Shown here: positions 17,493 through 26,122 of the stretch, one piece after another
How positions within the stretch are numbered: the stretch's first letter is position 1
Layout of the letters: each line of letters starts with the position of its first letter
From: an uncultured Planctomycetia bacterium
Lineage (GTDB): Bacteria > Planctomycetota > Phycisphaerae > FEN-1346 > JAACEH01
Length of the DNA stretch: 55,337 nucleotides
NCBI GenBank assembly: GCA_903929765.1
Contig: CAIYVX010000004.1
Location: 1 to 55,337, forward strand
Direction: 5' to 3'
Position numbers and translations under genes: made by a program
The notes under the pieces: generated by a model
Told to the model about the DNA's origin: nothing
Databases searched by the model: none
Seen by the model: only the letters and a program-made list of their open reading frames with translations

Positions 17493-18197
17493 TCACTTTG
17501 CCGGCACGGCCGGCGCACTGGTTGCTCCCGTCGTCGGGGCCGGGGCAGGTTTTTCCGCCGCCGGTTTTTCCGCACTGCCTGCTTCGCCCAGGTCGACTTT
17601 GAAGTGCGTCTGCTGAGTCAGGTTGCGGCCGTCGAGGGTGATGAAGCGGGCGAGGAGGGTCAACTCCCGATGTTTAGGCCGGCCGCTGGGCCAGGGGAGT
17701 TTCAGGGAGTAGGTGTTGATGCCCAGGCCGGAGACCCATAGCCGGCTCAATTGATCGACGGAGAATTCCCAGTGGCCGATTTTCTGTTCCTTGCCTTCGA
17801 GGGCGAGGTCGTAGAGGTCGAGTTCCAGGGCGCCGGATCGTTTGACCACGTCGCCGCGGCCGTCTTCAGGGGCGAAGACGACGCGAAGGCCTTCGTCGCC
17901 GGGGCCTTCGCCGCGATAGCCGCCGGTGAGGCGGTTGAAGTTGATGGCCACCGGCTTGAACGGATCTTCGGCCGCAGTCTGGCCGGGCCGGAGGTCGTCC
18001 ACGGGATGCTGCGGCCGCGTGGCCGCCTGGCCGCCGCCCAGTTCGGCGATGCGGCGGTCACGGTCCAGGAGTTCGATCTGGAGCTGCTTGTTCATCTGGA
18101 CCATGACCTCGAGGCGCTCCTGGAGCGTCAGAGGATCGGACGCGCAGCCCGCGAAACCAACCAGGGCGCCGACCAGGGCGAGAATTGCTGTTTTCAT
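17493..18197 (-). CDS. Predicted lipoprotein of unknown function
   Basis: This 234-residue protein has a signal peptide ending in a lipobox (LVGFAGC, Cys18). A short coiled-coil-like stretch (EVMVQMNKQLQIELLDRDRRIAELGG) follows, then a linker and a beta-rich domain (about 85-205). The tail is rich in Pro, Ala and Lys. The combination of lipobox, short coiled coil and beta domain suggests an envelope protein; I recognise no named family. The coding spans a full frame with normal composition. Confidence 0.7.
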   Translation of the reverse strand: MKTAILALVGALVGFAGCASDPLTLQERLEVMVQMNKQLQIELLDRDRRIAELGGGQAATRPQHPVDDLRPGQTAAEDPFKPVAINFNRLTGGYRGEGPGDEGLRVVFAPEDGRGDVVKRSGALELDLYDLALEGKEQKIGHWEFSVDQLSRLWVSGLGINTYSLKLPWPSGRPKHRELTLLARFITLDGRNLTQQTHFKVDLGEAGSAEKPAAEKPAPAPTTGATSAPAVPAK

Positions 18198-18255
18198 CTA
18201 CCGCCTCCCACATGAAGAACTCACCCGGCCACTTTACGCCCGCCGCCGGGCCTTG

Positions 18256-20154
18256 TCAATTGCCAAGCGGCGGTTTCCTTTGCCCTTGCTCGGAGAGAAT
18301 CTGGTCCAGTTCGGCCTTCGCTGGATAGAGTTTTGGATCCAGGGCCAAAGCTTGCCGCAACTCGGCCGCGGCTTCGGACGAATGGCCGGAGCGGTGCAAG
18401 GCGATGCCCAGTTCGGCGTGCATGAACGGGGCCAGCGGGGTGATGACCGCCACGCGCCGCCAATAAGTCACGGCCTCCGCCGGCCGGCCCTGGGCCATTT
18501 CCGCCTCGGCCAGCCCCGCCAGGGCCTGAACGCGGCCGGGATCAATGGCCAGCGCCGCCTGGAACTGTGCGATTGCTTCGTCGCGGCCCCCTGGTTCGGC
18601 GAGCAGGGCCAGGCCGAGATTACACCGCGTCTTGGGATCGCCGGGTTCCAGGGCCACGACCCGCCGCAGCGGCGCGATCGCCTCGCGGGTCTGGCCGGTC
18701 CGTCCCAGGCAGGCGCCGAGGTTGGCCAGGGCCAAGGGGTTGTCGGGATCCTGGGTCAGGACTTCGCGGAACTTATGGATGGCCCCCGGCAAATCCTTCC
18801 GGTCGGCCAGTTGCTTCCCCTCGGCATTCCAGAGATAGCTGCGGGCCATCTTGCTTTGCGGCTCGTGGGCCGCCGAGTATTGCCACAGGGCCAGCGAATT
18901 GCCCCAGACCGGCTCCTGCTGCCAGGTGAGCAAGCTCAGGGCCGCCACGACGAGCGCTGCCGCCGCGACCGCTGGATAACGCAGCTTCGCCACGCGGTCC
19001 ACCGCTTCGGCGGCCAGCAGCACCACGGCCAGCACGAGAGCGAACATCGTTGCGTAGGTGTAGCGGTCGGCCAGACCCTGCGAGCCGACCTGGACCAGGC
19101 CGCTCACCGGCCCCAGCGTCACCACAAACCAGAGCCAGCCGACCAGGAGCCAGGGCCGGCGGCGCCACTGGCTGAAGGCCAGGGCGGTGACGACCGCCAG
19201 GATGGCCGCGGCAACGGCGATGCGCCAGAGGGCCAGCCCGCCGGGAATTTCGCCCTGATGCACATATAAAGGAATCAACATTCCCGGCGCCGGCCAGAAG
19301 AGTTTGCCCAGATAGGCGGCATAGCTGATCACGGCGTTGCCCAGGCGCTCGCCCAGAGTGTACTGGGCCACGTACCCGGCGTGGGCCGTCATCGTTACGA
19401 CGCAACAACCTGCGGCCAGGGCGGCCAGGGGCAACTTTTCCGCCACCGCCCGCCAACTCAACCGCTTGAGCGGCCAGAAGTCCAGGAGCAAGAGCACCAG
19501 CGGCACGGTCACGGCCATCGGTTTGCTCGCCAGCGCCGCCGCGAGGGCCAGGAAGACCAACGCATAGCGCCATAAAGATGCTTTGGCGGCATAGCGGAGG
19601 TAGGCCAGGAGGGTGAGCAGGGTGAAAAAAGTGCAGAGCAGTTCCTTGCGCTCGGCGATCCAGGCGACGCACTCGACGCGGAGGGGATGGAGGGCGAAAA
19701 TCGCGGCGGCCACGAGGCTCGGCCAGAACCGGCCGGTCAGGCCACGGAAGAGGAGCAGCACGAGTACGGCATTGGCGGCGTGGAGGAGAACGTTGGTCAG
19801 GTGGTGGCCCCAGAGGTTGGCCGGTTCGAGGCCGCCGGGCGAGAGGCCGTAGACCTTGATGTCGAGGGCGTGGGAGAGCCAGGTCAGGGGATGCCAGTTG
19901 CCGGCAAATTGCGTCGAAGTGAAGGCCCACTGGACGGTCGCCCAGGAGAGATCGTGGACGTGATAATTCGTGCCGACATATTGCTCGTCGTCCCATTCGA
20001 GCAAATGGCCGTTGAGCGACGGGAGGTAAACGGCGATGGCCAGGACCGCGAGAATCACCCCGGCCAGCCACCAGCGGCGGCCGGCTGTGCCCGACAGCGC
20101 AGGTGAGGCCGCAGGCGGGGAAGAGCGATGGCGGTTATCTCTCTTGTGCTTCAT
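18256..20154 (-). CDS. Polytopic membrane protein with C-terminal TPR repeats (TMTC-like)
   Basis: This 632-residue protein has a cytoplasmic start, then about ten transmembrane helices (34-450). Characteristic segments are LEWDDEQYVGTN near the first helix, NWHPLTWLSHALD, and HPLRVECVAWIAERKELL. These match the TMTC/GT-C-like family (glycosyltransferase-39-like membrane proteins) that is abundant in Planctomycetota. The rest (about 455-620) holds four or so TPR units, for example LADRKDLPGAIHKFREVLTQDPDNPLALANLGACL. The likely role is transfer of sugar to proteins or lipids at the membrane, but the substrate is unknown. Confidence 0.8.
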   Translation of the reverse strand: MKHKRDNRHRSSPPAASPALSGTAGRRWWLAGVILAVLAIAVYLPSLNGHLLEWDDEQYVGTNYHVHDLSWATVQWAFTSTQFAGNWHPLTWLSHALDIKVYGLSPGGLEPANLWGHHLTNVLLHAANAVLVLLLFRGLTGRFWPSLVAAAIFALHPLRVECVAWIAERKELLCTFFTLLTLLAYLRYAAKASLWRYALVFLALAAALASKPMAVTVPLVLLLLDFWPLKRLSWRAVAEKLPLAALAAGCCVVTMTAHAGYVAQYTLGERLGNAVISYAAYLGKLFWPAPGMLIPLYVHQGEIPGGLALWRIAVAAAILAVVTALAFSQWRRRPWLLVGWLWFVVTLGPVSGLVQVGSQGLADRYTYATMFALVLAVVLLAAEAVDRVAKLRYPAVAAAALVVAALSLLTWQQEPVWGNSLALWQYSAAHEPQSKMARSYLWNAEGKQLADRKDLPGAIHKFREVLTQDPDNPLALANLGACLGRTGQTREAIAPLRRVVALEPGDPKTRCNLGLALLAEPGGRDEAIAQFQAALAIDPGRVQALAGLAEAEMAQGRPAEAVTYWRRVAVITPLAPFMHAELGIALHRSGHSSEAAAELRQALALDPKLYPAKAELDQILSEQGQRKPPLGN

Positions 20155-20189
20155 GGAGAGGTGGTCTCAGAGTAGTTATTGAATCCGGG

Positions 20190-20312
20190 TGCCATGCTTC
20201 TGCTTGCAGAAGCATGCGGGATGGCTTGGTCAGGCGCAGGCGGGTCATGAACAATTACCTTCCGAACGCCGATTCTTCATGGCCTGACTTCGTCAGACCA
20301 TGCCACCCACCG
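20190..20312. repeat. Two hairpin elements upstream of the TMTC-like gene
   Basis: (i) 20193-20216 is an 11-bp perfect stem CATGCTTCTGC/GCAGAAGCATG with the loop TT. (ii) 20278-20302 is CATGGCCTGAC/GTCAGACCATG with one mismatch, followed by CCACCCACCG. There is no coding between them. Confidence 0.75.
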
Positions 20313-20321
20313 TTTACTCAC

Positions 20322-20858
20322 TCATTTTTCGCCCAGACGCTCCTCGATTTTCTTCAGGATTGCCCGCTCGGCTTCGGGGTCCGGCCCGACGTCGGCCCAA
20401 TAGTCTTTGTCTGCCGCGCCGCCCGACTGCCGCCAGCCGTTTTCCGTGCTCATCTTGTTCTCGGTCAGGCCTTCCCGCCCGGCCAGTTGTTCCCGGGCCT
20501 GCGTGCCGCTCTCGCGCTGGAGGGCGGCGGCCACGCGGACCTCGACGCCGCCGGCGTCGTGTGTCAGAAAGCAGCGAATCGTGCGGCGATAATACTGCAC
20601 CGCGCCGCTGCTGATCAGCGAGCCGAGCTGGCGATCTTTGCCGGTCTTCGTCACGATTTTCGGTTGCGTCTCGATCCGCCCCTGCGCCGCATCGGCCCGG
20701 GCGATGATGTAATCCTGGGCCAGCACCGCCTGCGTCGCCTGAAAGGCCGCCTGGAAATTGGTGGTCGCCAGGCGCACCGATTGCCCGTGATCTTCCGGTG
20801 CTTCGCAACCGGCCAGAAAACAGGTGGCCGCTAACATCGCGATGATTATTTTTTCCAT
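20322..20858 (-). CDS. Predicted lipoprotein of unknown function
   Basis: This 178-residue protein is read from the ATG at 20858, chosen because GGAGG lies directly upstream on the minus strand; an upstream start would add 11 residues without signal character. The signal peptide MEKIIIAMLAATCFLAGC has a lipobox (LAGC). The mature part is hydrophilic and mixed alpha/beta, with acidic and Lys-rich ends. No family is recognised. It belongs to a run of small envelope genes on the same strand. Confidence 0.6.
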   Translation of the reverse strand: MEKIIIAMLAATCFLAGCEAPEDHGQSVRLATTNFQAAFQATQAVLAQDYIIARADAAQGRIETQPKIVTKTGKDRQLGSLISSGAVQYYRRTIRCFLTHDAGGVEVRVAAALQRESGTQAREQLAGREGLTENKMSTENGWRQSGGAADKDYWADVGPDPEAERAILKKIEERLGEK

Positions 20859-20953
20859 GGTTTCGCCTCCGACGACAATATAACACCGCACGGGAATGAG
20901 TCAATGCCGGTTGCCGATCACCGCTTGAGGCCATGTCGCCGGTCGGCTTGCCA

Positions 20954-21508
20954 TCATCCCGATCCCGGATAAACAATCGTCGCCACTTTTTTCACTCGCG
21001 CAGGGTTCATTACCGGCCAGTCTCTTTCACCGCCTCCCCCAAAAGAATTCTCAGGCGTTGGCGTTTGGACGAAAGCATTATCGCCAAAGTGGGTTAGGCA
21101 ACGGTCACTGCCAGCCTGGTAGTAAGCCAGCACCTTCTCTCCCGGCCATGACGAAAGAACCCACATCTCGTTAGTGTCCGACAGAAACACATCCAGCGTG
21201 ACGGCAGGCATGTCGCGACTTGGCAGGCCTCTCATCGGAAAATAGCGAGGTCTCCCCGCCTGATCCTTCGTTGAGAATCCGAGTACCGCGGTGTCAGAGG
21301 CGAAGTCCACATAGAACTGCACGGCATCTGCGCCGACCTGCACCGACCCCAGAGGCACATTCAGTGGTTCATTGGGCCAACCTCCAGATTTGGCTCCGGC
21401 TTGAATATACCGGTCAAGGTCTACAACGAAGTTGGCGGTCAATGCCAATACCGCGAGCCCGAGTAACACCAGCAATCCGATAATGACGTTCCGCTTTGAT
21501 AACTTCAT
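20954..21508 (-). CDS. Membrane-anchored protein of unknown function
   Basis: This 184-residue protein has an N-terminal anchor (about 8-30, IIGLLVLLGLAVLALTANFVV) and a soluble domain on the outer side. It contains Trp-, Asp- and Tyr-rich stretches such as VQFYVDFASDTAVLGFSTKDQ and ends KKVATIVYPGSG. Codon use is less G+C-biased than in the neighbouring genes, so it may be a more recent arrival. I do not recognise a family. Confidence 0.5.
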   Translation of the reverse strand: MKLSKRNVIIGLLVLLGLAVLALTANFVVDLDRYIQAGAKSGGWPNEPLNVPLGSVQVGADAVQFYVDFASDTAVLGFSTKDQAGRPRYFPMRGLPSRDMPAVTLDVFLSDTNEMWVLSSWPGEKVLAYYQAGSDRCLTHFGDNAFVQTPTPENSFGGGGERDWPVMNPARVKKVATIVYPGSG

Positions 21509-21531
21509 TACCGCGTCCTCTCAAGTGCGTT

Positions 21532-21556
21532 GGTGCGTGCAAGCACGCACCCTACA
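21532..21556. repeat. Hairpin element GTGCGTGC/GCACGCAC
   Basis: An 8-bp perfect stem (21533-21540 with 21543-21550) has the loop AA and is followed by CCTACAT, the CCTAC-tail class. Confidence 0.7.
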
Positions 21557-21558
21557 TT

Positions 21559-22629
21559 CTATTCCAGCCCGCCTTTCATCACGCGCTTGCCGCCGGTTTC
21601 TTCGTCGGTCCGCTCGATCACACGCTCCGCACTCGGACCGGCGCGGCGGGTACGTTCTTCGGCGGAGCCGCGATAGAGCATTTGGTTGTCGAACATGAAT
21701 TGGCGGCTGGTCCAGGCTTCGTCGGGGGCGGGATGGTCGCGGACGGCCTGGCCGAAGGCGGCGAGCTTGGCGTCCATGTTGTCGAGGAAATGGACGGCCA
21801 CGGCCTCGGCGGTCATCGGGAGCTTGGGGCTGCCGAACTCGTATTCGCCGTGATGGGCCAGGACCAGGTGCTCCAGTTGCCGCACCACGATTTCCGGGAC
21901 GGCCGTCCCGCTGCGCCGCGTGGCCTCGATTTTTTCGTTGAGCATGAGCACGCCCAGGACGACGTGGCCGACGAGTTTGCCGGAGTCAGTGTAGGAAAAT
22001 TCCCGGTCGGCGGCCAGTTCGACCGTCTTGCCGATGTCGTGCATGAAGCAACCCAGGAGCAGGAGGTCGCGGTTGAGGACGGGATAGAGCGGCGCTACGT
22101 GGCCCGCCAGCCGCAGAATTCCCAGCGTGTGTTCGAGCAGCCCGCCGATGTAGGCGTGGTGGAGGGTCACGGCGGCAGGAGAACGGCGGAAAGAGAGCAT
22201 CAATTTTTCGTCGGTCAGAAACGCGGCGGCCACGGCCTTGAGCGTGGGATCGGAGATGGTCGAGAGAATCGCCCGCAATTCTTTTTCCATCGCCGCCACA
22301 TCGTTTGTGGTCGAGGGGAGGAACTGGGCGAGGTCGACGCCCTTTTCCTCGACCGGGACGCAGCTTTCGACGACGAGTTGCGGGCGGTTCTGGTAGACCT
22401 CGACGCGGCCCTTGGCCCGGACGAATCCGCCGCGCGGCAGGGCTTCGTAATAGCGTTCCGTGGCTTCCCAGGCGATCATGCGGGCCTGGCCGGTCTTGTC
22501 CTGAAACGCGCCGCGAATGAAGAGCTTGCCGTTGGCCGCGGTGCGGAGTTCCTTCTCGACCAGGAGGAAGGTTTCGTCGAAGCGCTGGCCCTCGCGGCAA
22601 AGGGCGGCAACGTATTGCTTTTCGGCCAT
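21559..22629 (-). CDS. YhaM-like 3'-5' exoribonuclease (OB-fold plus HD domain)
   Basis: This 356-residue protein starts at 22629, where AAGGAG precedes the ATG; the longer frame to 22710 adds 27 unlikely residues. The N-terminal OB-fold domain (about 15-95, GKLFIRGAFQDKTGQARMIAWEATERYYEAL) is followed by an HD domain with LLEHTLGI (H167), HDIGK (H197, D198) and LVLAHHGEYEFGSPKLPMTAEA. This order and spacing is that of YhaM/CBF1, a metal-dependent 3'-5' exonuclease acting on RNA and single-stranded DNA. Length differs little from the usual 310-330. Confidence 0.82.
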   Translation of the reverse strand: MAEKQYVAALCREGQRFDETFLLVEKELRTAANGKLFIRGAFQDKTGQARMIAWEATERYYEALPRGGFVRAKGRVEVYQNRPQLVVESCVPVEEKGVDLAQFLPSTTNDVAAMEKELRAILSTISDPTLKAVAAAFLTDEKLMLSFRRSPAAVTLHHAYIGGLLEHTLGILRLAGHVAPLYPVLNRDLLLLGCFMHDIGKTVELAADREFSYTDSGKLVGHVVLGVLMLNEKIEATRRSGTAVPEIVVRQLEHLVLAHHGEYEFGSPKLPMTAEAVAVHFLDNMDAKLAAFGQAVRDHPAPDEAWTSRQFMFDNQMLYRGSAEERTRRAGPSAERVIERTDEETGGKRVMKGGLE

Positions 22630-22743
22630 GAAAAAAAACTCCTTGGATAGTGGTTCGTGGGCGACATGGTAGCAAACGGGCGGGCGGATGACAATCGGCG
22701 GGGGGCGCAAAAGAGTACATTATCATTTTAGGAAACAGCAAAA

Positions 22744-22795
22744 CCCAGGGGCAGGATGCCCCTGGCACTCACGGGCAAGATGCCCGTGCCACTAT
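22744..22795. repeat. Two hairpin elements, GTGCCAC tail
   Basis: (i) 22746-22764 is CAGGGGCA/TGCCCCTG followed by GCACT. (ii) 22770-22788 is CACGGGCA/TGCCCGTG followed by CCACT. The second is identical to the copy at 10747-10769. Confidence 0.8.
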
Positions 22796-22810
22796 ACAGC
22801 AGCGGCAAAA

Positions 22811-22849
22811 CAAAGGGGCGGAACCGCAAGGAGCTAACGGTTCCGCCCC
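22811..22849 (-). terminator. Rho-independent terminator of the HEAT-repeat gene
   Basis: An 11-bp stem (22815-22825 with 22839-22849, GGGGCGGAACC) is followed on the minus strand by TTTGTTTT. It lies 25 bp past the stop of the gene at 22874-23743. Confidence 0.8.
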
Positions 22850-22873
22850 GGAGCAGGATTATAGGAACAACGG

Positions 22874-23743
22874 CTACGGCTGAATGCCGTAGGAGGCTTC
22901 GATCTTCATGGCCGACTTGAGGGCGGCCTTGCGGACGCCGCCGTCGGTGTCCTCGCGGGCGGCCTGACGCAGGGCCGGCTGGGCGCCGCGAGCCTGGAGT
23001 TCGCCGAGGCTCTTGGCCGCCTCCTGGCGGACTTCCGACTTGCCGTCACGCTGGAGGGCGGTCATCAAGGCTCCGACCACTTCCGGCGAATTGAACTTCC
23101 GCAGTTCCTTGGCGGCCTTCTCGCGCTGGCCGTCGTCGCCCAGCGAGAGCATCCTGATCTGGCCGCCGGAAGGGTCAACCACCACGGTCTGAACCGGCGG
23201 CGCCGTCATCATTGGTGCGGCCTGGACCGGCGCGGCCTGAATGGGCGTCGGGGGCGGAGGCGGGGTGTTGGGATCAGAGGCCTGCGGGGCGACAATCACC
23301 GGGGCCTGGACCGAGCCTTGCTGCGGCGCGGCCTGAATGGGCGTCGGGGGCGGAGGCGGCGCGACCGGCGTCTGCGGCGACACTTGCGGCGCTACCTGTG
23401 CCGGCGGCTGTTGAACCACCGGTTGCTGGGTATACACCTGTTGCTGGGGATAGGCCTGCGGTTGAACGTAGACCGTCTGGGGCTGGGCGTAAACTACAGT
23501 CGGGGGATAGTAATACTGATAATACGCCGGCGGATAGTAGTATGGTGCATAGGCCCCGGCGGCGATACCGTAACCGAGACCGAAGCCTAGTCCGCCGCCC
23601 AATCCGTATCCGAAGCCGCGCCCGACCCCGCCCCAGTAGCTATGCCCGCCCGAGTAGCCATGGGCCTCAGCCGCCGGAACCGCCGGTCCCACGAGCATCA
23701 ACCCCACAACTACCAGAACCGTCACCGTCATAAAGCGTTTCAT
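22874..23743 (-). CDS. Secreted protein with low-complexity region and C-terminal HEAT repeats
   Basis: This 289-residue protein is read from the ATG at 23743 (GGGAGG upstream); an upstream start would add 31 residues before the signal peptide. The signal peptide MKRFMTVTVLVVVGLMLVGPAVPAAEA is followed by a Gly-rich helix-like stretch (GYGLGGGLGFGLGYG), a Tyr/Pro/Gln-rich region (YYYPPAYYQYYYPP and many PQ units), and two copies of PPPPPTPIQAAP. The C-terminal 90 residues are HEAT-type repeats (REKAAKELRKFNSPEVVGALMTAL and following). The protein is probably exported, binding partners or the cell surface. The function is unknown. Confidence 0.7.
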   Translation of the reverse strand: MKRFMTVTVLVVVGLMLVGPAVPAAEAHGYSGGHSYWGGVGRGFGYGLGGGLGFGLGYGIAAGAYAPYYYPPAYYQYYYPPTVVYAQPQTVYVQPQAYPQQQVYTQQPVVQQPPAQVAPQVSPQTPVAPPPPPTPIQAAPQQGSVQAPVIVAPQASDPNTPPPPPTPIQAAPVQAAPMMTAPPVQTVVVDPSGGQIRMLSLGDDGQREKAAKELRKFNSPEVVGALMTALQRDGKSEVRQEAAKSLGELQARGAQPALRQAAREDTDGGVRKAALKSAMKIEASYGIQP

Positions 23744-23834
23744 TGCGAACCTCCCGCGGCCAAGCCGCAAATACCCGCTACAACTCCTGCTCTTATTTTC
23801 CCTACCCTGGCGAGTTCCTCTCGCCTCATCAACC

Positions 23835-23840
23835 ATTATA
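23835..23840 (-). promoter_or_regulatory. Putative -10 box of the HEAT-repeat gene
   Basis: On the minus strand a perfect TATAAT lies about 92 bp upstream of the start at 23743. No good -35 is seen at 16-18 bp spacing; the upstream stretch is A/T-rich. Confidence 0.4.
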
Positions 23841-23908
23841 ACGCAAGGTTCGGAAAAAAATTGCTATCTTTTTGAAAAAATGTCGTTAGGCAGCCTAATA
23901 TTTTTTGT

Positions 23909-23944
23909 AAAAAGCGTAACTCATTTTGTTACAAGGAGTTACGC
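23909..23944 (-). terminator. Rho-independent terminator of the TM1367-like gene
   Basis: A perfect 9-bp inverted repeat GCGTAACTC/GAGTTACGC (23914-23922 with 23936-23944) is followed on the minus strand by TTTTT. It starts about 37 bp downstream of the stop at 23982. The symmetrical GTTAC sequences could alternatively be an operator. Confidence 0.65.
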
Positions 23945-23981
23945 AATTCAGATCGTAATGAAAATCGCCATTGAAGCCAGG

Positions 23982-24353
23982 TCAGACTTTTTCGATGACC
24001 ACTTTTTCCCCGCCCTTGATGGCGGCGAAGAGGGTGGCGTCGCCATCGATTTTTCCCAGGACGTTGACGGGGCTGGCGGCGCGCGGCTCGGAGCCGGTGG
24101 AGGCGGGCGTTTTTCCCCAGAAGACGCAGAAGGCCGTGCCGGGGGCCCAGTAGGCGATTTCGCCGACGGCCAATTCTTCGCGGGCGTCGGCGGCTTCATC
24201 GTCCTCGACCTCGATGGAAAAGTAGATTTCCTCGCCCCAAAGGCTGGCCCGGCCGGTGATCGGCAGCGCTGCAGCCACTTTTTGCGCCGTCGGCGAATCG
24301 TTCAGATCGGCTTCCAGCGAAACTTTCCCCGCTCTGATACGTATTCGCGTCAT
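23982..24353 (-). CDS. Cyclophilin-like fold protein (TM1367/DUF369-type)
   Basis: This 123-residue protein is read from the ATG at 24353 (G-rich site upstream); the longer frame adds 17 residues. Family features are ADLNDSPTAQKVAAALPI, WGEEIYFSIEV, VGEIAYWAPGTAFCVFWGKTPAS and ASPVNVLGKIDGD. The fold is a cyclophilin-like barrel; no enzyme activity is established, and the family is widespread in thermophiles and anaerobes. Cytoplasmic. It stands alone, with its own terminator. Confidence 0.8.
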   Translation of the reverse strand: MTRIRIRAGKVSLEADLNDSPTAQKVAAALPITGRASLWGEEIYFSIEVEDDEAADAREELAVGEIAYWAPGTAFCVFWGKTPASTGSEPRAASPVNVLGKIDGDATLFAAIKGGEKVVIEKV

Positions 24354-24481
24354 CCCCCCGCCCCTTTCCGTCGCCAAACCCCGGCGATTTCCCGCGTGAA
24401 CCACAACCCGATATTAATATGCTAACACCCGCGCGGTACAACCTTGTTATAATTCTCCGCAACTCGCAGGAGTAAGTTCAA

Positions 24482-25222
24482 ATGCTGGTCGGCACCGGAA
24501 CCTATCTCAACACGGCTACCGTCCTGGGAGGCGGACTGCTCGGCCTCGTCCTGGGCCGGCGGTTTCCCGAGCGGTTGCGGCGCACCACCATGCAGGCCCT
24601 GGGCCTGATCACCTTTTTCGTGGCTCTGCGGATGATGAGCGACTTGGCCGGCGGGTACATGTTGCACGTCGTCGCGGCGGTGCTGATCGGGGCGGTGGTC
24701 GGCGAACTGTTGAAGATCGAACAGGGCCTGGAATGGTGCGGCGCACGGCTGCGCGACCGGTTCTCATCAAACACCACAGCCGAGGGATCGGTACCGGGGA
24801 ATGTCGAGGGTCAACCCAACTTCGTCGAGGGTTTCGTCGTGGCCAGCATGATTTTCTGCGTCGGGCCGATGACCCTGCTGGGCACCTTCGAGGATGGCAC
24901 GCACCAGACGCCGATTCTGCTTTACACCAAGAGCGCCATGGACGGCGTGCTGTCCATTGCCCTGGCGGCGACGCTGGGTCGCGGGGTGGTCTTCAGCGCT
25001 CTTTCGGTGCTGGTGTTCCAGGGCCTGCTCACGATTGTGGCCCTGGTCGTCGCCCCGGTCATTCCCGACCTCTACATTCACGGTATCCGGGCCGCCGGGG
25101 GTCTGCTGACCTTCTCCATCGGCCTGCTGCTGCTGGACCTGGTGCGCATCCGCGTGGCCAATCTGCTGCCGGCACTGCCGCTGGTATGCCTGTTGCTTTG
25201 GATTTGGCCGAAGCCGCTGTGA
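24482..25222 (+). CDS. DUF554 family membrane protein (YqgA-like)
   Basis: This 246-residue protein has about seven hydrophobic helices. Family signatures are GTYLNTATVLGGGLLGLVLG at the start, FVVASMIFCVGPMTLLGTFEDG in the centre and LYTKSAMDGVLSIALAATLGRGV. DUF554 members are predicted transporters of unknown substrate. AGGAG lies 10 bp upstream of the ATG. It is the only plus-strand gene among minus-strand neighbours and converges on the next gene with a 5-bp gap. Confidence 0.88.
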   Translation: MLVGTGTYLNTATVLGGGLLGLVLGRRFPERLRRTTMQALGLITFFVALRMMSDLAGGYMLHVVAAVLIGAVVGELLKIEQGLEWCGARLRDRFSSNTTAEGSVPGNVEGQPNFVEGFVVASMIFCVGPMTLLGTFEDGTHQTPILLYTKSAMDGVLSIALAATLGRGVVFSALSVLVFQGLLTIVALVVAPVIPDLYIHGIRAAGGLLTFSIGLLLLDLVRIRVANLLPALPLVCLLLWIWPKPL

Positions 25223-25227
25223 AAGGG

Positions 25228-25605
25228 TCAATCCTTCGGGGCGGCGGCGACCGGAAAATCGAGTTCGATTTTCCAGGTGTCGAGGTAATTGTTCCTTAGC
25301 GCTCCGCTGAGGCTGGCGTGGTGGCGCTCCTGGTCGAAAGAATAACTGATCCGGTTCCCCAGGCGGTCGGTGAGTTCCTGCGGCTTGAGGCCGAGTTCGC
25401 CGAGATCGGCCGGGGCGTGGCCGTGGTCGTGGCTGTAATTGACGACCGCAAAACGGACGTATTCCAACTTGGTCTGAAGTTGGGCCTCGTCGGTAACGAC
25501 ATCGACGCGCGAGAGGGCGTCGGCGGTCAGGAGGACGGCCAGCACGGCCGCGATCACGATCAGCGTCGCCGTGGAGAGGTTGATTTTTCCGCCCAGCAAG
25601 GCCAT
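25228..25605 (-). CDS. Small membrane-anchored protein of unknown function
   Basis: This 125-residue protein has an N-terminal anchor (about 11-30, TATLIVIAAVLAVLLTADAL) and a soluble domain with EYVRFAVVNYSHDHGHAPADLGELGLKPQELTDRLGNRISYSF. The anchor followed by a Tyr-rich globular domain recalls pseudopilins (GspG-like), but there is no prepilin cleavage motif, so a pilin assignment is not supported. It follows the maturation protease gene with an 18-bp gap and is probably cotranscribed with it. Confidence 0.5.
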   Translation of the reverse strand: MALLGGKINLSTATLIVIAAVLAVLLTADALSRVDVVTDEAQLQTKLEYVRFAVVNYSHDHGHAPADLGELGLKPQELTDRLGNRISYSFDQERHHASLSGALRNNYLDTWKIELDFPVAAAPKD

Positions 25606-25623
25606 AGCACTGTTCTCCTTTCG

Positions 25624-26085
25624 TCAGAAGGCGCGCCGCACGGCCTCGGCGGCGCGGTCCACGGCCGCGGCGACGGCGGGGCTGAGGCGGTCGCCGGTGT
25701 CAAAGCGCTCGGGCTGAACGACCACGAAGCGGACCACGGGCGGCAATTCGCCCGCTTGCCGCGCCAGATCGATCAGGCCCATCACGCCCACGTCGTGCAG
25801 GGAAAAGGGTCGCGGCGCGGACGCCTCGGCCACATCCTTCAGGGCGAACTCCCGCACCGTGCCCGGGGCGGCGCCCAATTCGCCGGCATCGACGATAATC
25901 AGGGCGTCGGCTCCGGCGAACTCGGTCATGAGCGTCGGCCCGCCGGTGCCGCCATCGACTAACTCCACTCCTGGCGGCAAAGTCCCGCCGCGCTCCAGGG
26001 CTTCGATCACGCGGACGCCCACGCCGTCGTCGCCCTTGAGGAGGTTGCCGACGCCCAAGACTACGATTCTTTTTTGTTTAGTCAT
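25624..26085 (-). CDS. Hydrogenase-type maturation endopeptidase (HyaD/HycI family)
   Basis: This 153-residue protein is read from the ATG at 26085; the longer frame adds 21 residues. Family marks are VLGVGNLLKGDDGVGVRVIEAL at the start with metal-binding E/D positions, VDGGTGG near 50, IIVDAGELG, and SLHDVGVMGLIDLAR with the conserved His. These peptidases trim the C-terminus of the Ni-Fe hydrogenase large subunit after metal insertion. No hydrogenase gene is in the window, so the substrate is unknown. It lies downstream of comB. Confidence 0.78.
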   Translation of the reverse strand: MTKQKRIVVLGVGNLLKGDDGVGVRVIEALERGGTLPPGVELVDGGTGGPTLMTEFAGADALIIVDAGELGAAPGTVREFALKDVAEASAPRPFSLHDVGVMGLIDLARQAGELPPVVRFVVVQPERFDTGDRLSPAVAAAVDRAAEAVRRAF

Positions 26086-26122
26086 GCAAAATTCCGGACA
26101 GTTACCGGCCGAATGAAAAACG

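Noticed and set aside
25228-25605. Pseudopilin (GspG-like)
   Set aside because: An anchor and Tyr-rich domain are present but the G/F-x-x-x-E prepilin site is missing.
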